64,000 nt of DNA from Polynucleobacter asymbioticus QLW-P1DMWA-1 (lineage in GTDB: Bacteria > Pseudomonadota > Gammaproteobacteria > Burkholderiales > Burkholderiaceae): NCBI RefSeq assembly GCF_000016345.1, contig NC_009379.1, positions 930,001 to 994,000 of the forward strand, in the 5' to 3' direction. Made by a program: the position numbers and the translations under genes. This document shows positions 57,812-64,000 of this stretch, in pieces; position 1 is the first letter of the stretch, and every line of letters begins with the position of its first letter. Under the pieces are notes generated by a model. That model had not been told where the DNA came from. It did no database searches and was given only the letters and a program-made list of their open reading frames with translations.

Positions 57812-58951
57812 CTACTTAAGAAATAGTGTGAAAGCATTAGCACCGGCTTTATCAACATCATAAGTGGATACTGATTTAATTGTTTTCACGTCTTTTAGCT
57901 GATTCATATCAATCACCGACCAATTCAACGCGCCAATACTACGCACATAGTAGAGATTCCGTGTTGGATCATTCATCACCGTCCACTCAGTAACTTCGCT
58001 TGAGATGGACTTGCTACGTGCGCCATCGCCTACACCACCAGCACCATCAACCGTCAAGTCAACGGGGCGATCAAAGTTATTCATGATGTGGCCAAGTGTA
58101 TTTATAGCTTCATCGGGTGAATTGGCCTTGCCGACATAATTAGCGTAGAACGCTGCTTTAACAAAACGACCTTGGGAGGTTTGTGCAGAAGGAAGTGCCG
58201 TCAAAGCAATTCCGGCATCTTGAGTACCCAGCTTTAACTTGCCAAGTTGTCCAGTGTTTTTATCTACGTTAGTAAAGGTATAGTTATTCAGATTTTGAAG
58301 GTGCCATGGAAAGTCTGGGCCATTCGTCATAACACCGACAGGGTTGTCATACACATTAGCTTTGCCATTTGTAAATTCGACTACCAGGGCGGCACCAGTT
58401 TTATCATTGATTGCGTAGTGCCCAGGCATAGGCGCGCTCTTGTCAAATGGAATCGAAATAGGGTTCCAGAGTTCAGTAGAACCATTTGTCATGGCGGCTT
58501 TGATTTCAGCCACACTCTTGAAATTGCCAAGCATCCACGATATTAAATCATTGGCTGCCAAAATTTTAGTGTCATCGGTACCAACAGCTTGAGATGTTGA
58601 ATCATTCAACCAGTTCATTGAGACGCTTACCCCCTGGTCATTCGCCCCTTCTACAAATCCAACCTGCTTGGCTCCTGGAATCAGGTTCGCACTCATCCCT
58701 AAGATGGCGTATTGAGTATTAAATGAAAGCCCTTTTTTGCCCGCAGGTGTAGCGGATTCAATTTTGGTGCCCGCAGGGAAATAGGTAAGTGATGTTGGGA
58801 TCTGTACGCTAAATTCCATCGTACGGGCATGATAGGCATTCCCCTTTTTATCCATGACCATAAGAGACGTGCAGGCAAAAGCATTACCCACGGAAGATAT
58901 GATCAAAGATCCGGCAACTAATAAGCTGGTTAAAGCCTTAATATTTTTCAT
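57812..58951 (-). CDS. Exported linear amide C-N hydrolase (choloylglycine hydrolase / penicillin V acylase family)
   Basis: A 379-aa Ntn hydrolase. From the ATG at 58951 the product starts MKNIKALTSLLVAGS and the signal peptide ends NAFA, so cleavage exposes Cys27 as residue 1 of the mature enzyme (CTSLMVM), the required N-terminal nucleophile. Also present are HARTMEF (Arg17 mature; Glu where many members have Asp20), NDQGVSVSMNW, the Asn in MTNGPDFPWHL, and SQGRFVKAAFY. A longer reading frame to 59101 adds 50 residues without a signal and is rejected. Substrate could be an acyl-homoserine lactone, beta-lactam or bile-type amide; this is not settled by sequence. Confidence 0.88.
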   Translation of the reverse strand: MKNIKALTSLLVAGSLIISSVGNAFACTSLMVMDKKGNAYHARTMEFSVQIPTSLTYFPAGTKIESATPAGKKGLSFNTQYAILGMSANLIPGAKQVGFVEGANDQGVSVSMNWLNDSTSQAVGTDDTKILAANDLISWMLGNFKSVAEIKAAMTNGSTELWNPISIPFDKSAPMPGHYAINDKTGAALVVEFTNGKANVYDNPVGVMTNGPDFPWHLQNLNNYTFTNVDKNTGQLGKLKLGTQDAGIALTALPSAQTSQGRFVKAAFYANYVGKANSPDEAINTLGHIMNNFDRPVDLTVDGAGGVGDGARSKSISSEVTEWTVMNDPTRNLYYVRSIGALNWSVIDMNQLKDVKTIKSVSTYDVDKAGANAFTLFLK

Positions 58952-59347
58952 AATTACATATTCCATTGTTAATATTTCTGCAATTAGCATACAGCAATAA
59001 GACATGCTGTTCTTAAATAGAGCGGCTAGCGGCGGGGATATGGGCGTGGCCTGCCAGGCATCATTGGTGACAATGACCTGTTGATATTGAGCGGTAACCA
59101 ATGGCAGTTATTGGCTGCCTTCCCTAATAGCTAATTACTTTCCCTTGAGCATCCCCAAAAGTGCTTTATAAGAGCCGCCTGACCGTCACGTAACAGGACA
59201 CCTCAAAGTCGGGTCAAACCAACAATAAATCAATGGGGTTGGCGATGGGCTCCTGTTTTTGACAAAGCAGCCCTTCGCCCTACCCTCCAATGACTGGCTC
59301 AGCTCGACCCAAAGCAGCTATTTGAAAAGGCTATTTTTGCAGCAAGA
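58952..59347. other. Gap between the amide hydrolase and PAS genes
   Basis: 396 bp. The right edge should hold nothing for the PAS gene, which is read leftwards and ends at 59348. The left edge should hold the amide-hydrolase promoter. A GACCCAAAGCAG block near 59306-59317 resembles the one near 57743. I see no convincing gene, RNA or terminator. Confidence 0.5.
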
Positions 59348-59788
59348 TTACCCGTTTGGAGCGTTACTTGCCTTCTCATATGCAGCTAACTTGGCCTTTA
59401 AATTACGCTCCTCCTGGAAGCGCTCAGTCTCATCCCGGACAACCGCAGCTATAGCAATAGGTTGATTTTGATCATCAAAAAGCATACTCACTGAAAAAGC
59501 AATAGAAATAGAGCGACCATCTTTATGGACAGCAGGCACTCTCAATAAGGTATTTCCATACTTTGTCACACCAGTCTGAATGGTATGAAAATATCCTTTT
59601 GAATGGCGCTCTCTAAAACGCTCGGGCGTAATAATACTGAGAGTTTTTCCTAGGGCCTCGTCTGAGCTATATCCAAAAATACGCTCGGCGGATGCGTTCC
59701 AAAACAAGATATTCTCATCTCGATCGGAAATAATCACAGCCTCGCCAATTTGGCTAACAAGTGTTTCGAAATCTATAGCGTTTGGCAT
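59348..59788 (-). CDS. Stand-alone PAS domain protein
   Basis: A 146-aa cytosolic protein consisting of one PAS domain with its PAC tail. It begins QIGEAVIISDRDENILFWN, continues with NASAERIFGYSSDEALGK, and ends FDDQNQPIAIAAVVRDETER. No kinase, GGDEF or HTH domain is attached. It may be a ligand or redox/light sensor acting in trans, or a fragment of a larger sensor. Located between the amide hydrolase and cynS, with no obvious operon link. Confidence 0.85.
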   Translation of the reverse strand: MPNAIDFETLVSQIGEAVIISDRDENILFWNASAERIFGYSSDEALGKTLSIITPERFRERHSKGYFHTIQTGVTKYGNTLLRVPAVHKDGRSISIAFSVSMLFDDQNQPIAIAAVVRDETERFQEERNLKAKLAAYEKASNAPNG

Positions 59789-59833
59789 TTTTAAACTCTA
59801 TTTTTAAGTAATTTATGACTAAGCATACCCCAA

Positions 59834-59856
59834 TAAAAAACCACCCGAAGGTGGTT
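59834..59856 (-). terminator. Terminator of the cynS operon
   Basis: Stem AACCACC (59839-59845) / GGTGGTT (59850-59856) with a TTCG loop on the minus strand, followed by a T run (the A run at 59834-59840 on the plus strand). It lies 20 bp beyond the cynS stop. Confidence 0.88.
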
Positions 59857-59875
59857 CTCAGGGGCGCATCTATTT

Positions 59876-60319
59876 TTAGTAAGTCTTGTAAGAAAGGTAC
59901 TTACCTGACAGCACTACTTGAACACGATCGCCCTTTGGATCAGGCTCGCGCTGGATATCCATTGAGAAATCGATTGCACTCATAATGCCATCGCCAAACT
60001 CTTCATGGATTAACTCTTTAATAGTAGTGCCATAAACACTCACAATCTCATACCAACGATAGATCAATGGGTCTGTTGGAACGGCGGTTGGCAGAGATCC
60101 TTTATAAGGAACAATTTGCAACCAAGCCATCTCTTCATCAGTCAAATCAAATAACTTACCAGCGGCTTCAGCCTGCACCTTAGTAAAGGTCATTTGACCT
60201 AAACAGCCTGCAGTAACCCACTCCTTTGATTCTCCTATTGCTTTTGCAATATCACTCCACTTCATGCCATTGCGAACTTTGGCTTCGATAATTTTTTGTG
60301 TAACTACTGAACGATCCAT
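59876..60319 (-). CDS. cynS: Cyanate hydratase (cyanase)
   Basis: Converts cyanate and bicarbonate to ammonia and CO2, giving detoxification and a nitrogen source. 147 aa. The N-terminal helical DNA-binding-like domain includes KWSDIAKAIGES, and catalytic residues Arg88, Glu91 (YRWYEIVSVYG) and Ser114 (GIMSAIDF) correspond to E. coli R96/E99/S122. AGGAGA precedes the ATG. Last gene of the operon, 30 bp after the ATPase, so the transporter probably carries cyanate. Confidence 0.97.
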   Translation of the reverse strand: MDRSVVTQKIIEAKVRNGMKWSDIAKAIGESKEWVTAGCLGQMTFTKVQAEAAGKLFDLTDEEMAWLQIVPYKGSLPTAVPTDPLIYRWYEIVSVYGTTIKELIHEEFGDGIMSAIDFSMDIQREPDPKGDRVQVVLSGKYLSYKTY

Positions 60320-60349
60320 CTTTTTCTCCTAGTTTTAAGTTTTAGTTTA

Positions 60350-61213
60350 TTAAGCAACAACCGCATCAACACCTGGAAGCACTATTACAGGCTTGTAACC
60401 ATCCAACTCACCCTTAGCTCCTTTTACCTGCAGATCCTTTGATCGATTGACTAGAAAATCTACTAAATGGTTTCGCATTGGGTAATACATAGCATCATGA
60501 TGTAAATTGGCCCGCTTTCTTCCTTTGGGCAAAGTGTTGACAACGATTTCAGCGATACGTGCATTAGGGCCGTTGCTCATCAGCATAATTTTGTCAGAAA
60601 GCAAGATTGCCTCATCAACATCGTGGGTGATCATAAATACAGTTTGATTTGTTTCTTTGCAAATTTTGAGTAGCTCATCCTGAATAACCCCACGAGTTAA
60701 CGCATCCAAGGCTCCGAATGGTTCATCAAGTAGTAGCATTTTTGGCTCAATTGCAAAGGCTCTTGCAATACCAACCCTTTGCTTCATACCGCCAGATAAT
60801 TCAGATGGTTTTTTATTTTCAGCATTTACCAAGCCGACCATTGCTAGATACTTTTTGGAATGCTCAGTAATCTGCTCTTTTGACCAATCGGGATACTTTG
60901 ACTTCACTGCAAAAGCCACATTCTGCAGTACTGTCATCCACGGCATTAATGCATGCCCTTGGAATACAACTCCACGCTCTAAACCAGGGCCCTGAATACG
61001 CTTACCAAGCATGATGGCATTGCCGCCAGTTGCTTCTTCAAGACCAGCAAGCACATTCAAAATAGTAGTTTTGCCACATCCGGAATGGCCGATGATACAA
61101 ACAAACTCTCCTTTTTCGATTTCAAAATCTATTCCTTCAAATACTGGAGGTGCGTCAGCTTTATACGACTTGCTGAGGTTTGAAACTTTGAGGAATGTAT
61201 TTTCAATCTGCAT
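60350..61213 (-). CDS. Nitrate/cyanate-type ABC transporter ATP-binding protein
   Basis: A 287-aa ATPase of the NrtD/TauB/SsuB class. Walker A GHSGCGKTT is at 42-50, signature LSGGMKQR at 139-146, and LLDEPFGALD at 161-170. From the ATG at 61213 it overlaps the permease by 11 bases, which fits coupling; a start nine codons earlier would overlap more and adds a basic stretch. It powers import with the permease and binding protein of this operon. Confidence 0.92.
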   Translation of the reverse strand: MQIENTFLKVSNLSKSYKADAPPVFEGIDFEIEKGEFVCIIGHSGCGKTTILNVLAGLEEATGGNAIMLGKRIQGPGLERGVVFQGHALMPWMTVLQNVAFAVKSKYPDWSKEQITEHSKKYLAMVGLVNAENKKPSELSGGMKQRVGIARAFAIEPKMLLLDEPFGALDALTRGVIQDELLKICKETNQTVFMITHDVDEAILLSDKIMLMSNGPNARIAEIVVNTLPKGRKRANLHHDAMYYPMRNHLVDFLVNRSKDLQVKGAKGELDGYKPVIVLPGVDAVVA

Positions 61214-62063
61214 ACGAAACCGCCTTTTGTAACTTGCCAAATGCTGTATCTAGCAACATTCCAACAATACCAATTAAAAGAATTGCAAAAATAACACTGG
61301 AGAGCGATAGGTTATTCCACTCATTCCATAAGAAGTAACCAATTCCGGTACCACCAACAAGCATCTCAGCAGCAACGATCACTAACCAGGCAATACCCAT
61401 GGATATGCGCATACCAGTCAAAATGGTTGGTGCAGCAGCAGGAAGAATGACTAAGAATGCCTTACGTAAAGGAGAGACTTCTAATGTCTTGGCAACGTTT
61501 AATAATTCTTTACGTACATTAGCAACTCCAAATGCTGTGTTGAGGAGCATTGGCCATACGGAACAAATAAAGATCACAAAGATTCCAGAAATAGCAGAGT
61601 CTTTGATGGTGTAGAGCGCGATAGGCATCCAAGCCAATGGCGAAATCGGCTTCAGAATTTGAATGAATGGATTAAATGCCTCGTAAGCCAATGGTGACAT
61701 GCCGATCCAGAATCCAAACGGAATAGCGACAATCATCGCCAACAAGAATCCTAAGGCAACACGCGCCAAAGAATAAGCAAGTTGAATACCTATTCCCTTA
61801 TCGTTTGGGCCATTGTCATAAAAAGGGTGTGATAACTGCTTATAGATAGTCTCCCCCATTTGCGTTAAGGTTGGGAATCCAGTTTTTTGAACAGGATCAC
61901 TACCACCCTGACCCATGAGACTGCTGTACTCACTAGAACTAGTTGATACTCCTGGCGGCGGTGTAACTTTTTGTGTTGTCGCCATATGCCAGATAAATAA
62001 GCACATGAGCAAAATCACAACCGATAGAATTGCGCCTTTAACCTTAATTGATACTGTTTTCAT
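61203..62063 (-). CDS. Nitrate/cyanate-type ABC transporter permease
   Basis: A 286-aa NrtB/CynB-like permease. One N-terminal membrane segment (about 8-27) is followed by a periplasmic stretch of about 65 residues. About five more TM segments follow. The EAA loop is AKTLEVSPLRKAFLVILPAA. Located between the binding protein and the ATPase, with which it overlaps. Confidence 0.92.
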   Translation of the reverse strand: MKTVSIKVKGAILSVVILLMCLFIWHMATTQKVTPPPGVSTSSSEYSSLMGQGGSDPVQKTGFPTLTQMGETIYKQLSHPFYDNGPNDKGIGIQLAYSLARVALGFLLAMIVAIPFGFWIGMSPLAYEAFNPFIQILKPISPLAWMPIALYTIKDSAISGIFVIFICSVWPMLLNTAFGVANVRKELLNVAKTLEVSPLRKAFLVILPAAAPTILTGMRISMGIAWLVIVAAEMLVGGTGIGYFLWNEWNNLSLSSVIFAILLIGIVGMLLDTAFGKLQKAVSYAD

Positions 62064-62078
62064 TCATTTACCCTAAGT

Positions 62079-63452
62079 TCATGCTTTATTAGTTTGAAAA
62101 GATTTCAAATAGGCTGCCGGTTGACTAGGGTCAAACTCTTTACCCATAATCTTGTCTTTTTTGTATCCCACTTTAGCTAATGGTGGAACTGCAATGCCAG
62201 TCTCGCCCATATACTTTTTAGCGTCCGTAAGCAAGAATACTTTTTCAGAGATGTCCTTATAATTCACATCGCCTTTGACATAGCCCCAGCGCTGCATTTG
62301 AGTCAACATCCAAGTTGCCATGGAGTACCAAGGAATTGGGTTGAAGTCGATGCGATCTGGTACGTTTTGCACATTGCCTAGACCATCTGCAAACTTACCA
62401 GTGAGAACTTGCATTACAACTGTCTCTGGCTGGTTAAGGTAATTTGGCGTAGAAATTACTTTAGCAATTAAAGGTCTATTCGCAGGATCACGTGCCATCG
62501 TCGAAGCATTTAAGACTGCACGATAGAGGGCTGCAAAGGTATTTGGATTCTTACGGATAAATTCTTCTGAGGTTCCAAAAGCACAGCAAGGGTGACCATC
62601 CCAAATCTGCTTAGTCAGAATGTGAATAAATCCGACCTCGTCATATACTGCGCGCTGGTTAAATGGATCAGGCCCTAAAAAACCATCAATATTGCCGGCA
62701 CGTAAGTTGGCAACCATCTCTGGTGGAGGTGTAACGCGAATCTGAATATCTTTATCTGGATCTAAGCCAGCTTGAGCAACGTAATAACGCAGCAAGAAGT
62801 TATGCATTGAGTATTCGAATGGAACAGCAAACTTCATGCCTTTCCAGTTTTTCGGATCACGATTATCTTTATGCTTGTTAGCCAACGTAATAGCCTGACC
62901 ATTCACGTTCTGAATTGTGGCCACACGCATCTGAGAAGGATCAGAACCCAAGCCCATTGACATTGAGATCGGCATTGGTGATAAAAAGTGTGAGGCATCA
63001 TGCTCTTTATTGAGCATCTTGTCACGAATTAAAGCCCAACCTGCGGTCTTATTAAGCGTAACCTTCAGGCCTTGTTTTTTATAAAAACCAAGTGGGTCAG
63101 CCATGATGAGTGGAGTCGCACAAGTAATTGCGATAAAGCCAATTTTTAGGTCTGGTTTTTCTAATGGCGCTTTTTCTTGTGCCATTGCCTGCAAGGACCC
63201 TACTGGCAAGAAGCCCGAGAGAGCGCTCATTGCTCCACCAACTCCAACAGCCTTTAAAAATGCGCGTCTACGATCTTCTTGAGGAAAAAGAGCCTTAACT
63301 AAGCTGGCCTCAACAAAATCTGCGCTTTGCTGCTCGGCATCCACCATTGCTGAAAGCGAGTTTGCATGATCTAACTCAGATGCATGCTGTCCACAGCTGC
63401 AGCGGTTGCTAAACAGAGGTCTATCTGGATCAAAAGGACGATATGAATTCAT
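62079..63452 (-). CDS. NrtA/CmpA-family substrate-binding protein with Tat signal
   Basis: A 457-aa periplasmic binding protein. A Tat-type motif RRRAFLK lies at 61-67, well inside the chain, followed by a hydrophobic stretch and cleavage near 91. In front of it is a 60-residue extension with Cys18 and Cys20 (CSCGQHASELDH). The binding domain (LKIGFIAITCATPLIMA and on) fits the NrtA/CmpA/CynA group, which bind nitrate, bicarbonate or cyanate. AGGAGC precedes the ATG. cobA precedes it by 20 bp. Confidence 0.9.
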   Translation of the reverse strand: MNSYRPFDPDRPLFSNRCSCGQHASELDHANSLSAMVDAEQQSADFVEASLVKALFPQEDRRRAFLKAVGVGGAMSALSGFLPVGSLQAMAQEKAPLEKPDLKIGFIAITCATPLIMADPLGFYKKQGLKVTLNKTAGWALIRDKMLNKEHDASHFLSPMPISMSMGLGSDPSQMRVATIQNVNGQAITLANKHKDNRDPKNWKGMKFAVPFEYSMHNFLLRYYVAQAGLDPDKDIQIRVTPPPEMVANLRAGNIDGFLGPDPFNQRAVYDEVGFIHILTKQIWDGHPCCAFGTSEEFIRKNPNTFAALYRAVLNASTMARDPANRPLIAKVISTPNYLNQPETVVMQVLTGKFADGLGNVQNVPDRIDFNPIPWYSMATWMLTQMQRWGYVKGDVNYKDISEKVFLLTDAKKYMGETGIAVPPLAKVGYKKDKIMGKEFDPSQPAAYLKSFQTNKA

Positions 63453-63472
63453 TTATAGCTCCTAGTAAGTAA

Positions 63473-64000
63473 TTAAGATGCCGCTTGAAATACGTTGAAA
63501 TGATTTTGTGACTCGATTAATGGGATAAGCGTATGCAGTTTTTTTCTATAAACCTCTCCAACCATCACCACAACAGGTTGCTTATCTAAAAAATGATGAT
63601 GAACATCACCAAAGCGCAATTCATCTAATGTGCAAGCAAAACTGCGTTGCGTTGGCAGGCTGACCGATTCCATCAAGCAAACAGGGGTATCTACCGTGTA
63701 GCCCTGAGCAATCAATGTTGTCGCAACCTCAGATAGCTGATCACGCGCCATATAGTAAATAGCGGTTTTATGATCTTCGTGCGCACAACGGCCTGGAAGA
63801 GTAGTCAGCGTCAGGGTTCTACTTAACTCTCTCGTAGTTGGAGGCTGCTTTAATTCTGCCGAGGCCGCTAAGGCAGTAGTGATGCCTGGAACAATCTCAT
63901 AGCGCACGTTTGCTTTCTCAAGAGCGTCAATCTCTTCCTGTGCACGACCAAAGATCATTGGATCTCCGCCTTTTAAGCGCACAACTACTGAGTACTTACC
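63473..64000 (-). CDS. cobA: Uroporphyrinogen-III C-methyltransferase (partial, start outside window)
   Basis: The C-terminal 175 or so residues are present; the frame is still open at the window end, so the start codon lies beyond it. VVRLKGGDPMIFGRAQEE is the SUMT signature. Later segments are VPGITTALAASA and TLTTLPGRCAHED. It uses two SAM to make precorrin-2 for siroheme, the cofactor of assimilatory nitrite reductase. Its place at the head of the transporter operon suggests a nitrate/nitrite assimilation cluster continuing to the right. Confidence 0.93.
   Translation of the reverse strand, partial: GKYSVVVRLKGGDPMIFGRAQEEIDALEKANVRYEIVPGITTALAASAELKQPPTTRELSRTLTLTTLPGRCAHEDHKTAIYYMARDQLSEVATTLIAQGYTVDTPVCLMESVSLPTQRSFACTLDELRFGDVHHHFLDKQPVVVMVGEVYRKKLHTLIPLIESQNHFNVFQAAS

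Noticed and set aside
58952..59101. N-terminal extension of the amide hydrolase to 59101
   Set aside because: It would bury the signal peptide and the N-terminal Cys; the start at 58951 gives a proper exported Ntn hydrolase.
59259..59465. Plus-strand open frame of 68 codons
   Set aside because: It overlaps the 3' end of the PAS gene, has no ribosome-binding site and no recognisable protein pattern.

Overview
The window looks like a chromosomal segment of a low-GC betaproteobacterium of the order Burkholderiales, most like Polynucleobacter. This is inferred from gene content, gene order (tig-clpP-clpX-lon, pyrG-kdsA-eno-ftsB, mltG-tmk-holB-tatD, msrB-yciB-bolA-parvulin) and AT-leaning codon use; no rRNA is present to confirm it. 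Coding density is very high. There are five intact tRNA genes (Leu-UAG, Val-UAC, Ala-GGC, Glu-UUC, Asp-GUC) and one decayed tRNA. I see no insertion sequence, prophage, integrase or CRISPR array.

Layout. 0-8 kb: proteostasis block (trigger factor, ClpP, ClpX, Lon and a PpiD-like periplasmic chaperone). Lon is preceded by a good heat-shock (RpoH-type) promoter match. 8-24 kb: housekeeping metabolism: a divergent esterase/ABC-ATPase pair, purL, acnB, the pyrG-kdsA-eno-ftsB operon, hslO and gltX, then a tRNA trio. 24.7-28.8 kb: a small cluster with a sterol-desaturase-family hydroxylase, an alpha/beta hydrolase, a DUF4118 membrane protein, a dedicated acyl carrier protein and a KAS II-like enzyme, which looks like an uncharacterised lipid or acyl-chain modification unit. 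28.8-50.2 kb: mostly conserved genes (garR-like reductase, HNH nuclease, K+ channel, mltG-tmk-holB-tatD-ankyrin operon, ygfZ, selO-msrB, yciB, bolA, parvulin, aroC, wrbA, FAD oxidoreductase).

50.2-57.5 kb: a haloacetate-dehalogenase-type hydrolase with a complete catalytic set, an EF-hand protein, two lipoproteins, the gltIJKL glutamate/aspartate ABC transporter and a type II NADH dehydrogenase. 57.5-64 kb has an accessory flavour. A tRNA-Arg(CCU) remnant is followed by an exported choloylglycine-hydrolase-family enzyme and a PAS protein. After these comes a nitrogen-acquisition operon, transcribed leftwards, running cobA (cut by the window end), a Tat-exported NrtA-like binding protein, a permease, an ATPase and cyanase cynS. 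Together these would import cyanate and/or nitrate, hydrolyse cyanate to ammonia and CO2, and (through CobA) supply siroheme for nitrite reduction.

The least ordinary items are the PpiD homologue that has lost its parvulin domain, the ACP/KAS/hydroxylase cluster, the tRNA remnant next to the accessory block, an exported Ntn hydrolase whose catalytic cysteine should be exposed by signal peptidase, and the long cysteine-containing extension in front of the Tat signal of the NrtA-like protein.
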